Part shown: positions 60,501-63,125 of the stretch, piece by piece
Numbering within the stretch: the stretch's first letter is position 1
Layout of the letters: each line of letters starts with the position of its first letter
NCBI GenBank assembly: GCA_948474755.1
Contig: CAOLHI010002147.1
Location: 186,001 to 250,000, forward strand
DNA length: 64,000 nucleotides
Direction: 5' to 3'
From: Ctenosaura bakeri
Lineage: Eukaryota > Chordata > Lepidosauria > Squamata > Iguanidae
Notes under the pieces: model-generated
Told to the model about the DNA's origin: nothing
Database searches by the model: none
The model's input: only the letters and a program-made list of their open reading frames with translations
Position numbers and translations under genes: made by a program

Positions 60501-63125
60501 AAAAAAAATAGGTCAAGTAAGCACAGTGTGAACGAACAAAAACATGTGGAATCTTCTAGAGACCACTTCAAGGCTTCTTCCAAAATTCATCTCAGGATGA
60601 TTTTTTTCCCCTTTCACCTGCCCCTACTTCACTAATAATTTCCATTTTTGTGACCAAATTTACTAAGCTTTTTAAAAACATGCTGGGGGAAGGGAGGAGC
60701 TGGTGAGGCTTATCTGTACTCCCTTTGTTTCTTTGTTTTGCTGTCTATAGTCATTTCCACACTAGTCTGTTATAATGCTATTATTCCATTTTCAACATCC
60801 TATGGAATCATGGGGTTTGCAGTTTAGGGAGGGGCTGGCTGACCCCTCCCACATTACTAGTGGATGGACGTAATCAAGGAAGCCACAGCTATTCTAAGTC
60901 TGCTGGACCTGAACAGAGCAGTTGATGACAGAGTGATTTTGAAGTCAATCATTCATCGGGTCACCATAACTTGAGGTTGTCTTGCAGCAGCCAAGAAAGC
61001 CAATGTGATTCTTTGTTGCACCAATAAGAGTATGGTGTCCAGACCAGGGAGGTAATGGTACCACTCTATTCTGCTTTGGTCAGACCTCATCTGGAATACT
61101 GTGTCCAGTTTTGGGCACTTCAGTTCAAGAAGGATATCAACAAGCTGGAGTGTGTCCAGAGGAAGGTGACCAAAATGGTGAAGGGTCTGGAAGCCATGCC
61201 CTATGAAGAGTGGCTTAGGGAGCTGGGGGTGTTTAGTCTTCAGAAGAGAAGGTTAAGAAGGGACATGATAGCCATGTTTAAATATTTGAAGGGATGTCAT
61301 GTAGAGGACAGAGTGGACTTGTTTTCCACTGTTCCAGAGACTAGGACAAGGAGCAATAGATTCAAACCATTGGAAAGGAGATTCCACCTGAACCCCAGGA
61401 AGAACTTCCTGAGGGTCAGAGCCAGTTGGCAGTGGAATATCCTGCTTCAATGGAGTGTGGTGGAGTCTCCTTCTTTAAAGTTTTTTAAGCAGAGGCTTGA
61501 TGGCCATCTGTTGGGAGTGCTTTGAGGGTATTCCTGCATAGCAAGAGGTTGGACTGGATGGCCCCTATGGTCTCTTCCAACTCTATGATTCTATGATTCT
61601 TTATGGCAAATAAGACTGACAATTTATATTTATTTATATCCTGCCTTTCTCCCAAGACGAAACCCATGATGGCTTACAATACAGTCAGCCCTCCACATTT
61701 GCAAGTTTCACTTTCACGGCTTTGATTATTTGTGAGTTTCTCCTACACTCGCCCCACCACCTCAAGTGCTTCTTTTCTGGAGGAACCGTCCCTCTTGGCA
61801 GCTCTAATCAGCCTGTGCAGCCCTGTAAGAACCTGCCTCTGGTCCTCTTCCTCCTCCTGCAGCCACTGCCTGGCTAGCCAAGGACAGTTCAGTCTGGTTT
61901 CTCAGCACCACAAACCTTCTCATGATGTTCCCTCCAAGGAAGGAAATGGGTGGGAGAGAGGAAGTATAAGGCCACCATGCCAAATCACTCCCTTTCCCTC
62001 TCCTTTTCCTGACCTGGTTTGGACTCGGGGTGCCAGTTCTCCCTACCACACCTTGGTCCCTTTCCTACAGACACACACAAACATTTTGACATCTATGGTT
62101 TTTCCACTTTTGCAGGGGCCCTGTTCCTCTAACGCTAGCACATGCAGAGGGCCAACCAAATAAGCTAAAACAAAATATAGCTAAAGCAACATATAATACA
62201 GATGTTAAATAAACAAACACTGAACAACACAATTCAAAACACTGTGGCTGCTTTTAAAAGTCATACAGGTATCCTTCAGTTAATAAAGTAGATATGTACT
62301 TGAGTGTTAGCTATTTAACAGAAAATTTGGGCCGAAGCACAAATAACACGAAAAGAATAGGGACAGCTTCCTGCAGCACAAAAAAAAGAAGAGGAGGTTA
62401 CAGCAATCTTTTTATCAAAATCTAATTTGCACACGGAAAATGAAATGCCCAGGTCAGGTAAACTTTGCATAAATACACAAAAATATTTTGAGTCTTGTAG
62501 AGACCACTTGAAGGCATCTTTCAAAAGGAATGATTGTTTTTTTTTTCATCATCCTCCCCCCTTTTTTATTTACAATTTGGTGCCCAAATTTATAGATCAA
62601 CGTTTTTTGCTTTTTTTTTAACATGCTGTGGGTGAAGGCTCATTTGCCTCCCTCTTTTCTTATTGTTCATACATGTTCAGTAAGGGATTCTGGAGGCAGC
62701 TGCTATTCACATTGCCTCCTATTGGCAGGCATATACAGTGACAGTAGGATTACCTAGAGTAAAATTCCATTTTTCCCCAGTTCAAGTTTTATTACAACAT
62801 TTACTGCAGACATGCTGCTACAACAGAACACTAAAAGTCTGTGTTTCTCCAGCCCCCAGTGCTGATGCTGCTAAAAAACTTTAAGCTAGATAGAGGACAA
62901 GAAGGAGATGGTGAGGGCTGGGCAGGCATAAAAAGACCTTGTTAAAAGGAACTTCTTAAAAGGTGTGCCTTTATCAGTTAAATAACACACCAACAAAAAG
63001 TTCGACAGGGGTTCCAGGCAGCTTCTCCCTGACTTTCAGATATGCTGCTGTTTACCTGCTTCGTAGAGCAGAGTGTTTCCTTTGGCCAGTGCCATCTTGT
63101 AGCAGATAAAGAGGGCAGGGCCCCA
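3644..63125 (-). CDS. DENND4B: DENND4B spliced coding region (25 exons, 5' end outside the window)
   Basis: DENN-domain protein 4B. The family acts as guanine nucleotide exchange factors for Rab10 on endomembranes (family knowledge). I joined 25 exons, all with GT-AG borders and compatible phases, giving 1321 codons and a TAG stop; compared with the human protein as I remember it, about 190 N-terminal residues including the MABP domain are missing because they lie past 64000. The visible order is DENN module (exons 1-10), PPR-type segment (13-14), Ser/Arg-rich linker (15-18), Cys-x-x-Cys pairs (19) and a conserved C-terminal region (20-25). B rather than A or C is chosen from segments such as [20 protein letters not shown] and the ending on Cys. 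Coordinates give the span; coding sequence is only in the listed exons. No frameshift or stop was found. Confidence 0.95.
3852..4404. mobile_element. Two adjoining diverged palindromic MITEs
   Basis: The segment 3852-4065 begins GGGCCCTTTCACACTGCAC and ends TGTAGTGTGGAAGG, an inverted pair. A second, similar piece spans 4030-4404 and is split by the SINE at 4108-4282. Boundaries are approximate. Confidence 0.5.
4108..4282 (+). mobile_element. tRNA-derived SINE with BovB-like tail
   Basis: B-box-like GGTTCAATTCCC, then CATGGAAATCCACTGGGTGA and a CATAAGTTGGAAACGACTTG tail with (ACA)n. It is a well-preserved copy of the family at 27329 and 24001. From 4405 to 4783 no further feature was seen. 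Confidence 0.8.
4784..9130 (-). mobile_element. L1-type LINE, truncated and degraded
   Basis: Minus-strand L1. The ORF2 start is near 8733 ([16 protein letters not shown]), the endonuclease motif DIICIQET follows, then reverse transcriptase pieces with [27 protein letters not shown] and a C-terminal RWYLTPVKL segment; the poly(A) tail shows as T-runs at 4784-4807. The region above 8740 is probably the end of ORF1. Several stops and frameshifts make it inactive. A half Harbinger-like MITE interrupts it at 7160-7247. Confidence 0.85.
7160..7247 (-). mobile_element. Half copy of the Harbinger-like MITE
   Basis: One arm only: AACTGCAAACCCCAGGATTC, GGATGTTGAAAGTGG and the terminal GTGTGGAAATGGCC. 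It is inserted in the L1 reverse transcriptase. Confidence 0.75.
9145..9372 (+). mobile_element. 5S rRNA-derived SINE
   Basis: The 5' part resembles the 5S rRNA internal promoter: GAAGCTAAGCAAGGTC, CCTGGTTAG and TTGGATGGGAGACCACC. The 3' part has GGCAAAACCACCTCTGAG and GACTTGAAGGCCAG, a BovB-like tail also seen in the tRNA-derived SINEs here. Confidence 0.8.
9497..10285. repeat. Unidentified repeat with GACTTGAG-like ends
   Basis: Both ends are rich in GACTCAAGTTG / GAGACTTGA words, roughly inverted at 9497-9600 and 10190-10280. The interior resembles no family I know. From 10286 to 10580 nothing is recognised. Confidence 0.3.
10581..10674 (+). mobile_element. 5S rRNA-derived SINE fragment
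   Basis: GTCTGATCTTGGAAGCTAAG then CAGGGTCAG, as in the 5S internal promoter, truncated after GGAGATGGGAG. From 10675 to 11283 there is A/T-rich intron with nothing identified. Confidence 0.65.
11284..11348 (-). CDS. DENND4B: DENND4B exon 24
   Basis: 65 bp, phase 2 to 1. It encodes [20 protein letters not shown] and L. The donor is GTAAGA. The following intron is the longest inside the gene (about 7.5 kb) and carries an L1 element. Confidence 0.94.
11504..11690. mobile_element. Harbinger-like MITE, copy 2
   Basis: 187 bp palindrome starting GGCCATTTCCGCACTAG and ending with the inverse, flanked by TTA on both sides (11501-11503, 11691-11693), a 3-bp target duplication. Confidence 0.8.
12000..12400 (+). 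mobile_element. L2-type LINE 3' end
   Basis: TGGAACTCCCACAGGAGG, then a low-complexity T/A part and the terminal AAAAAAGTGAGATATAACAC with AAATAAATC, typical of L2-type 3' ends. The segment 12400-12560 may belong to a second such copy. From 12560 to 14029 I see no gene or clear repeat. Confidence 0.5.
14030..14195 (-). CDS. DENND4B: DENND4B exon 23
   Basis: 166 bp, phase 1 to 2, located by searching for the piece missing between exons 22 and 24. It encodes [20 protein letters not shown] and [18 protein letters not shown]. The phase and the E-V-H-K-A motif fit exactly. The first 17 residues are less conserved. Confidence 0.92.
15095..15200 (-). CDS. DENND4B: DENND4B exon 22
   Basis: 106 bp, phase 0 to 1. 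It encodes [20 protein letters not shown] and [19 protein letters not shown] is a diagnostic DENND4 motif. The donor is GTGAGT. Confidence 0.94.
15375..15728 (+). mobile_element. CR1 LINE 3' fragment
   Basis: GGGGTGACATGATTGCACTC, then TTCAAAAAGAGGCTGGACAG and the CR1 end CCCTTCCAACTCTATGG. A different subfamily from the CR1 at 56281. No open frame is left. Confidence 0.7.
16085..16275 (+). mobile_element. CR1 LINE 3' fragment
   Basis: AAAAAGAGGCTGGACAGCTA and GGCCCCTTCCAACTCT, the usual CR1 3' end; short and diverged. Introns between 16700 and 18780 hold no other repeat that I recognise. Confidence 0.65.
16422..16667 (-). CDS. DENND4B: DENND4B exon 21
   Basis: 246 bp, phase 0 to 0. It encodes [20 protein letters not shown], then [20 protein letters not shown] and [13 protein letters not shown]. 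This is the start of the conserved C-terminal helical region. Confidence 0.95.
17695..17884 (-). CDS. DENND4B: DENND4B exon 20
   Basis: 190 bp, phase 2 to 0. It encodes [19 protein letters not shown], then [20 protein letters not shown] and [18 protein letters not shown] and the CNG motif identify DENND4B. A second AG lies 8 nt inside the exon; using it would break the frame, so the upstream acceptor is taken. Confidence 0.9.
18800..19018 (-). mobile_element. 5S rRNA-derived SINE
   Basis: Minus strand: GATCTTGAAAGCTAAGCAGG, CCTGGTTAGTACTTGAATGG and GAGACCACC, then GGCAAAACCAACTTTGAG and a CATAAGTCAATAAAC tail. It lies about 90 bp from exon 19 in the intron downstream of that exon's donor. 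Confidence 0.8.
19111..19286 (-). CDS. DENND4B: DENND4B exon 19 (Cys-rich motif)
   Basis: 176 bp, phase 0 to 2. It encodes [20 protein letters not shown], then [18 protein letters not shown] and [13 protein letters not shown]. Two Cys-x-x-Cys pairs about 35 residues apart suggest a small metal-binding module; that role is inference. Confidence 0.95.
19562..19925 (+). mobile_element. CR1 LINE fragments with an insertion
   Basis: GATATGATAGCCACCTTTGA at 19575-19595 and, after about 160 bp of other sequence, AAATTCCAAGAAACGAGATT near 19840 are consecutive parts of the CR1 3' region. Confidence 0.55.
20356..20414. repeat. (ATCC)n / (ATCT)n microsatellite
   Basis: Three or four ATCT units followed by about twelve CATC units, perfect apart from the switch. 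Confidence 0.9.
20450..21163 (+). mobile_element. L1-type LINE 3' end with target-site duplication
   Basis: 714 bp of L1 3' sequence ending in an A-rich tail near 21140-21163. It is flanked by the identical 16-mer GAAAAGAAGTTGGGGG at 20434-20449 and 21164-21179. Confidence 0.85.
21164..21755 (+). mobile_element. CR1 LINE fragment, interrupted
   Basis: CR1 3' region with TGAAGAGAAGGTTAAGAAG and TTGAAAAGATGTCATATGGA, resuming at 21500 with GGACACGGAGCAATACC and ending near CTTCCAACTCTATGACC. A SINE-like piece with a (TAA)n tail is inserted at about 21330-21499. Confidence 0.75.
21449..21499. repeat. (TAA)n microsatellite
   Basis: About 17 TAA units, the tail of the small retroposon inserted in the CR1. 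Confidence 0.9.
21859..21963 (-). CDS. DENND4B: DENND4B exon 18
   Basis: 105 bp, phase 0 to 0. It encodes [20 protein letters not shown] and [15 protein letters not shown], a conserved phospho-site-like Ser-rich block (S-L-G-S-E-[WY]-D-L-S in the family). The donor is GTATGT. Confidence 0.92.
22058..22512 (-). CDS. DENND4B: DENND4B exon 17 (largest visible exon)
   Basis: 455 bp, phase 1 to 0. About 152 residues of Ser/Pro/Gly-rich, probably disordered sequence, with [35 protein letters not shown] and [20 protein letters not shown]. The last motif and GTPRR match DENND4B. It is GC-rich, and long open frames on the opposite strand here are a by-product of that. Confidence 0.92.
23021..23206 (-). 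mobile_element. tRNA-derived SINE with BovB-like tail
   Basis: Minus-strand copy: B-box-like GGATTTGAATCCCTGC, CATGGAAACCCACTGGATG and a CATAAGTCAGGAACAACTTG tail ending in (ACA)n. Confidence 0.8.
23340..23935 (-). mobile_element. L1-type LINE 3' fragment
   Basis: T-run at 23346-23359 as reversed poly(A); an ORF2 C-terminal segment with [10 protein letters not shown], as in the L1 at 4784. Frame broken. Confidence 0.65.
24001..24197 (+). mobile_element. tRNA-derived SINE with BovB-like tail
   Basis: GTGATCTAAGCACTGGACTA, then GGGTTCGATTC as B box, CATGGAAACCCACTGGGTG and a CATAAGCTGGAATGACATGG tail. The head keeps recognisable A- and B-box spacing. It ends about 100 bp from exon 16. Confidence 0.8.
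24301..24465 (-). CDS. DENND4B: DENND4B exon 16
   Basis: 165 bp, phase 1 to 1. A Ser/Arg-rich linker with [18 protein letters not shown] and [21 protein letters not shown] and LVKSGSL match mammalian DENND4B; the rest is divergent and probably disordered. Confidence 0.9.
24801..24954 (-). CDS. DENND4B: DENND4B exon 15
   Basis: 154 bp, phase 0 to 1. It encodes [20 protein letters not shown], then [20 protein letters not shown] and [11 protein letters not shown]. In human DENND4B a long polyglutamine tract follows this point (from memory); here there is only RQRQREAE. Confidence 0.94.
25424..25823. mobile_element. MITE with GGTATTTGCC-type termini
   Basis: Left end ACGGTATTTGCCAGC; right end ATATGCCAGTAAATGCTGT, its inverse. 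Subterminal CATCTTATACATTGGCAAA and ACGTCTTATATGCCCGTG also pair. Flanks are TA-like. Confidence 0.5.
26286..26316. repeat. (AATAAG)n short tandem repeat
   Basis: Four AATAAG-type units, about 50 bp beyond the donor of exon 14. Confidence 0.8.
26370..26498 (-). CDS. DENND4B: DENND4B exon 14 (PPR motif)
   Basis: 129 bp, phase 0 to 0. It encodes [20 protein letters not shown] and [20 protein letters not shown], a PPR repeat. An 11 bp exon-start sequence is repeated just upstream across the acceptor (26487-26497 and 26502-26512). Confidence 0.95.
27329..27494 (+). mobile_element. tRNA-derived SINE with BovB-like tail
   Basis: GTGGTTTGAGCATTGGACTA, B box GGGTTTGATTCCC, CTCAGCCCCATGATAG and the tail GTAAGTTGGAAACGACTTGA with (ACA)n. 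Confidence 0.8.
27530..28230 (+). repeat. Unidentified dispersed repeat A, copy 1
   Basis: About 700 bp with blocks AGAGACCACTTGCTGGCTTC, GGATATGCTGCTGTAACCCA and CTGTTGATGCTGCTAAAAA. The same blocks in the same order occur at 59660-60745 and 62265-63000. No coding frame or terminal repeat was seen. Confidence 0.6.
28270..28490 (-). mobile_element. tRNA-derived SINE, diverged
   Basis: Minus strand: GATTCAAATCCTTACTTAGC, CACGGAAACCCACTGAGTG and a CATAAGTTGGAGTCACCTG tail with (ACA)n at 28270. Confidence 0.7.
28562..28973 (+). mobile_element. L2-type LINE 3' end
   Basis: CTAGACTGTGGAATGACCTG, then TGTATCCTGTCTTGAGCC, GGGGAGAGGCGGGTAAG and a (TTA)n tail ending at 28973. The tail stops three bases short of the exon 13 edge on the donor side. 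Confidence 0.75.
28977..29183 (-). CDS. DENND4B: DENND4B exon 13 (PPR-type helices)
   Basis: 207 bp, phase 0 to 0. It encodes [20 protein letters not shown], then [19 protein letters not shown] and [20 protein letters not shown]. This begins the pentatricopeptide-like region of DENND4 proteins. The donor (GTACTT) is unusual because an L2-type LINE tail starts within a few bases of it. Confidence 0.95.
29255..29572. mobile_element. Tigger-like (Tc1/mariner) MITE
   Basis: Left end CAGTCAGCTCTCCATATCC, right end TACCAAGGACCCACTG, flanked by TA on both sides. The interior (29325-29455) is a piece of repeat A. Confidence 0.65.
29832..30845 (-). mobile_element. CR1 LINE, 3' kilobase
   Basis: Minus-strand CR1 with an open stretch of about 220 codons (29902-30570) and, above it, [13 protein letters not shown] and CADDTKL, the reverse transcriptase motifs; the F of F-A-D-D is changed to C. 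The 3' end ATAGAATCATAGAGTTGG is intact. From 30846 to 31349 no repeat is certain. Confidence 0.85.
31350..31862 (+). mobile_element. CR1 LINE 3' fragment
   Basis: TTCTGCTTTGGCCAGACC, TTGACAAGCTGGAATGTGTT and the CR1 end near TTCCAACTCTGTGGTTCC. It ends about 15 bp from the exon 12 donor. Confidence 0.8.
31877..32000 (-). CDS. DENND4B: DENND4B exon 12
   Basis: 124 bp, phase 2 to 0. It encodes [19 protein letters not shown] and ends [15 protein letters not shown], a Ser/Pro-rich basic linker conserved in DENND4B. A CR1 3' end stops about 15 bp beyond the donor. Confidence 0.93.
32318..32575 (+). repeat. Single arm of the foldback family
   Basis: AATTAAGGACAAGTTCCATT, then GGAGTTCTGCTCTTTCATCA and a TGACAGTGCTCTGGTCC end, as in each arm of 26-640. 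Confidence 0.65.
33144..33474. mobile_element. Tigger-like element, diverged
   Basis: Begins ACAGGCAGTCTTCCTTATTT and ends GAGTGTGGAGGGAGGACTGC, inverted ends of the CAGTCAGCCCTCCACAT family, about 20 bp from exon 11. Confidence 0.6.
33497..33636 (-). CDS. DENND4B: DENND4B exon 11
   Basis: 140 bp, phase 0 to 2. An acidic linker: [13 protein letters not shown] and [16 protein letters not shown], matching the ELTVFITPPEEP stretch of the mammalian protein as remembered. Confidence 0.93.
33896..34041 (-). CDS. DENND4B: DENND4B exon 10 (dDENN end)
   Basis: 146 bp, phase 1 to 0. It encodes [20 protein letters not shown], then [20 protein letters not shown] and FDSCVEK, closing the DENN module. 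The donor is GTAACT. Confidence 0.95.
34519..34734 (-). CDS. DENND4B: DENND4B exon 9 (dDENN)
   Basis: 216 bp, phase 1 to 1. It encodes [20 protein letters not shown] and [18 protein letters not shown], ending [24 protein letters not shown] is the conserved downstream DENN motif of the family. Confidence 0.96.
35185..35822. mobile_element. Tigger-like element containing a MITE
   Basis: Ends CAGTTGGCCTTCCACATTTG and AACGTGGAGGGCTGACTG, TA on both sides. Non-coding interior. The Harbinger-like MITE 35279-35458 is inserted in it. Confidence 0.75.
35279..35458. mobile_element. Harbinger-like MITE, copy 3
   Basis: 180 bp near-perfect palindrome: GGCCATTTCTGCACTAGAG at one end, CTCTAGTGCGGAAATGGCC at the other, TGG duplicated on both sides (35276-35278, 35459-35461). 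Confidence 0.85.
36060..36142 (+). mobile_element. Half copy of the Harbinger-like MITE
   Basis: GGCCACTTCCGCACTAGAC, then CTTTCAACATCCTATGGAAT and GGGGTTTGCAGTTTTGGG; the second arm is absent. Confidence 0.7.
36835..36860. repeat. (CT)n microsatellite
   Basis: About ten CT units. Confidence 0.8.
37014..37905 (-). mobile_element. CR1 LINE with an L1 3' end nested in it
   Basis: CR1 3' end at 37014-37110, then about 230 bp of L1 3' sequence starting with a T-run (37117-37345), then CR1 again to 37905, with fragments [20 protein letters not shown] and [20 protein letters not shown]. This subfamily differs from the one at 56281. Its upper end is about 40 bp below exon 8. Confidence 0.75.
37946..38046 (-). 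CDS. DENND4B: DENND4B exon 8 (cDENN/dDENN link)
   Basis: 101 bp, phase 2 to 1. It encodes [20 protein letters not shown] and ends SSQYQQLDE. Two AG dinucleotides lie close together at the acceptor; only the upstream one (exon end at 38046) keeps the reading frame and the conserved [10 protein letters not shown] motif. The donor is GTAAGT. Confidence 0.93.
38515..38642. mobile_element. Small palindromic MITE
   Basis: TTTTGGACTTCAGCTCCCAA and TTCTGGGAGCTGAAGTATG are inverted; ends TTCCTAAGCACTGG and CCAAACTTTAGGAAGCACC also pair. Confidence 0.6.
38715..39105. mobile_element. MER2-like Tigger element, partial
   Basis: AATGCTCGGGACCACAAATG at the left and TTTGGATTTCAGATTTCTGG, ATAAGGGTGGCTCAAGCC at the right, like MER2-type Tigger ends. 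A second copy lies at 50034-51002. Confidence 0.6.
39117..39801. mobile_element. Tigger-like element with internal tandem repeat
   Basis: Left end CAGTCTTCCTTCCACATTTG; right end with TTTTTTGACTTTCATGAGG and CACTTAAGTTACAG. The interior 39280-39680 is a four-fold tandem repeat of roughly 100-120 bp built on GGCAAAATGCAAGTGAATG. Confidence 0.65.
39849..40221. mobile_element. Tigger-like element
   Basis: 373 bp with ends CAGTCAGCCCTCCACATTTT and GAATGTGGAGGGATGATTG, TA on both sides. Confidence 0.75.
40522..40697 (-). CDS. DENND4B: DENND4B exon 7 (cDENN)
   Basis: 176 bp, phase 0 to 2. It encodes [20 protein letters not shown] and [18 protein letters not shown], then [14 protein letters not shown]. 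The P-F-I-x-G-x-H-S signature is a hallmark of cDENN domains. Confidence 0.96.
41985..42150. repeat. ~46 bp minisatellite
   Basis: About four imperfect units, each with CTGCTTTAAATCCTCTTTGC and CTCAACCCCTTTCACAAGA. Confidence 0.75.
42405..42923 (-). mobile_element. CR1 LINE, part downstream of the DIRS insertion
   Basis: CR1 3' end: CATAGAGCTAGAAGAGACC, then the usual minus-strand CR1 pieces to AATAAAGTGGTCT. The element continues beyond the DIRS at 47394. Confidence 0.8.
42924..43120. repeat. DIRS lower inverted terminal repeat
   Basis: Matches the reverse complement of 47223-47393 over about 170 bp from 42951, e.g. GCCCATACTGAGCATGCTCA. The outermost 27 or so bases (GAACAGGTTGCTTACC...) are an extension that the other ITR lacks. 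Confidence 0.9.
43157..43252. repeat. DIRS internal complementary region
   Basis: 43157-43216 is complementary to the lower outer end (42924-42983) and 43217-43252 to the upper outer end (47358-47393). The join falls between 43216 and 43217 and equals both ends joined head to tail. Confidence 0.92.
43386..44279 (-). pseudogene. DIRS tyrosine recombinase, truncated by a stop
   Basis: Open frame of 297 codons with catalytic-box features: [11 protein letters not shown] (first Arg), [20 protein letters not shown] (H-x-x-R). The frame ends at TGA (43386-43388), ten codons before a TAC in an HYRLD context at 43356-43358, the likely nucleophile. The family usually has Trp near this stop, so a TGG-to-TGA change is likely. 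Role in life: site-specific integration of the circular DNA copy. Confidence 0.85.
44515..44937 (-). pseudogene. DIRS RNase H domain
   Basis: Contains [16 protein letters not shown] and [16 protein letters not shown], typical of DIRS RNase H. It is out of frame with the reverse transcriptase part above, so at least one frameshift separates them near 45025. Confidence 0.8.
45025..46176 (-). pseudogene. DIRS reverse transcriptase, broken
   Basis: N-terminal part (45796-46176) with [20 protein letters not shown]; the frame breaks at a short tandem repeat of GGCAGGATTGAA (about 45800-45850) and resumes as [18 protein letters not shown]. The polymerase motif reads YLDVWLL with Val (45571-45573) where Asp is expected. 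The part at 45025-45100 leads into RNase H with [15 protein letters not shown]. Confidence 0.85.
46349..47089 (-). pseudogene. DIRS Gag-like protein
   Basis: Open frame of 246 codons with [20 protein letters not shown] and [20 protein letters not shown], as in vertebrate DIRS ORF1 products. Probably nucleocapsid-like. The start is the first ATG below the ITR; a longer original frame cannot be excluded. Confidence 0.7.
47223..47393. repeat. DIRS upper inverted terminal repeat
   Basis: Inverted match of 42951-43120, with GCTGAGCATGCTCAGTATGG and CTCTAGAATCTTCCGAACGC. Confidence 0.9.
47394..47560 (-). mobile_element. CR1 LINE, part upstream of the DIRS insertion
   Basis: AACTTCCCTTGATCTACACA, CTGTTGATGTACC and GCTGCCACATCACATGG continue the CR1 that is cut at 42923. 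Confidence 0.7.
47722..47866 (-). CDS. DENND4B: DENND4B exon 6 (cDENN)
   Basis: 145 bp, phase 2 to 0. It encodes [20 protein letters not shown] followed by a [19 protein letters not shown] stretch, the central DENN helix-strand core. The following intron is 7 kb long and holds the DIRS element. Confidence 0.95.
48380..48735. mobile_element. Tigger-like element, weak
   Basis: AGCAAGCCCTCCACTTTCAT at the left and AATAATCAAATGCACAAG at the right. The internal CTCTAGGAATTTCTAGGTTC and CAGGAATCTCTCGGTCCTC suggest an imperfect internal repeat. Confidence 0.4.
48989..49047 (-). CDS. DENND4B: DENND4B exon 5 (cDENN start)
   Basis: 59 bp, phase 0 to 2. It encodes [19 protein letters not shown], a strongly conserved DENND4 segment. 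The initial ATG is internal methionine, not a start codon. The exon is too short to stand out by length; it was found by motif and phase. Confidence 0.93.
49545..49740. repeat. Cluster of short inverted GCAnnnAAAA words
   Basis: TTTTCTGCATGAAAAATGCA, GCACAGAAAATGACTTTCCT, GCATGGAAAACAGCAC and GTGTGAAAAATGCAGTTTTC alternate in both orientations. No family identified. Confidence 0.4.
50034..51002. mobile_element. MER2-like Tigger element
   Basis: Left end AGGTTGAGTATCCTTATCCG and right end TTAGATAAGGGATACTCGAC are inverted. Inside lies another Tigger-like element (50599-50927). Confidence 0.7.
50599..50927. mobile_element. Tigger-like element nested in another
   Basis: CAGTGGTCCCTCCACTTTTA at one end, GTTGAGCGAGGACTG at the other; TA precedes the left end. 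Confidence 0.65.
51562..51628 (-). CDS. DENND4B: DENND4B exon 4
   Basis: 67 bp, phase 2 to 0. It encodes [20 protein letters not shown] then VQ, the linker leading into the central DENN domain. Acceptor TTCTAG and donor GTGAGT are both good. Confidence 0.95.
53081..53542. mobile_element. Tigger-like element
   Basis: 462 bp; CACTTGGCCCTCTACATTTG at the left, GCAAATCTGGAGGGCTGACT at the right, TA on both sides. The interior is in opposite orientation to 35185-35822. The introns at 51640-53080 show nothing else. Confidence 0.75.
53735..53976 (-). CDS. DENND4B: DENND4B exon 3 (end of uDENN)
   Basis: 242 bp, phase 0 to 2. It starts [20 protein letters not shown] and ends [17 protein letters not shown], with [18 protein letters not shown] between. 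The FLYRYS...GPH motif is typical of the DENND4 uDENN/cDENN link. The donor is GTAAGT. Confidence 0.95.
54221..54740. mobile_element. Tigger-like element with internal tandem repeat
   Basis: 520 bp; ends CAGTTCTCCCCCACATTTGT and AATGTGGAGGGCCTCCTG with TA flanks. 54340-54600 holds three to four imperfect units with CCCTGCACTCTCTGG and GGCAGCAGCC. Confidence 0.7.
56281..58335 (-). mobile_element. CR1 LINE, ~2 kb, well preserved
   Basis: The best-preserved non-LTR element here. A 319-codon open stretch (56358-57317) has [16 protein letters not shown] and FADDTKL, the reverse transcriptase active site, and runs to the CR1 C-terminus. Above it, the frame is cut by a stop after SKAFD (57396-57398) and by a shift near 57735; an upper stretch (57733-58245) has [19 protein letters not shown]. 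5' truncated, with no endonuclease domain. It lies in intron 2 of the visible gene. Confidence 0.9.
58559..58728 (-). CDS. DENND4B: DENND4B exon 2 (uDENN)
   Basis: 170 bp, phase 1 to 0. It encodes [19 protein letters not shown] and continues to [10 protein letters not shown], the core of the upstream DENN domain, nearly identical to the mammalian protein as remembered. A 2 kb CR1 LINE begins about 220 bp beyond the donor. Confidence 0.95.
59660..60745 (+). repeat. Repeat A, copy 2, split by a foldback arm
   Basis: Head TTAATGAAGTAGATGTGTTC at 59668 and body AGAGACCACTTCAAGGCTTC at 60557 are parts of the same unit as 62265-63000. Between them is the foldback arm at about 59885-60215. Confidence 0.5.
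59885..60215 (+). repeat. Single arm of the foldback family
   Basis: GAATTAAGGACAAGTTCCAT, GCCTATAGGGGCTCGCTTGG and GCAGTGCCCCAGTCCCTAAC, then CTGTCAGATAATTGGGTG. Confidence 0.65.
60750..60848 (+). mobile_element. Half copy of the Harbinger-like MITE
   Basis: TCATTTCCACACTAGTCTG, TTTTCAACATCCTATGGAAT and TTTGCAGTTTAGGGAGGGG. Confidence 0.7.
60970..61600 (+). mobile_element. CR1 LINE 3' end with 156-codon open frame
   Basis: Plus-strand CR1 C-terminus open from 61055 to 61525 ([39 protein letters not shown]). It ends in two copies of CTATGATT, the usual CR1 tail octamer. Confidence 0.85.
61682..62157. mobile_element. Tigger-like element
   Basis: CAGTCAGCCCTCCACATTTG at the left with TA before it; right end CATGCAGAGGGCCAACC. 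Its interior matches 35185-35822 without the MITE. Confidence 0.7.
62265..63000 (+). repeat. Repeat A, copy 3
   Basis: TTAATAAAGTAGATATGTAC, AGAGACCACTTGAAGGCATC, ACATGCTGCTACAACAGAAC and GTGCTGATGCTGCTAAAAAA in the order seen at 27530. It ends about 55 bp from exon 1 of the window. Confidence 0.6.
63056..63125 (-). CDS. DENND4B: DENND4B exon 1 of the window
   Basis: 70 bp, phase 0 in and phase 1 out. It encodes [16 protein letters not shown] and ends at YEA, the junction between the MABP domain and uDENN in this family. The acceptor follows a C/T-rich tract and the donor is GTAAAC. No upstream exon was seen between here and 64000, so the first exons lie outside. Confidence 0.9.
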
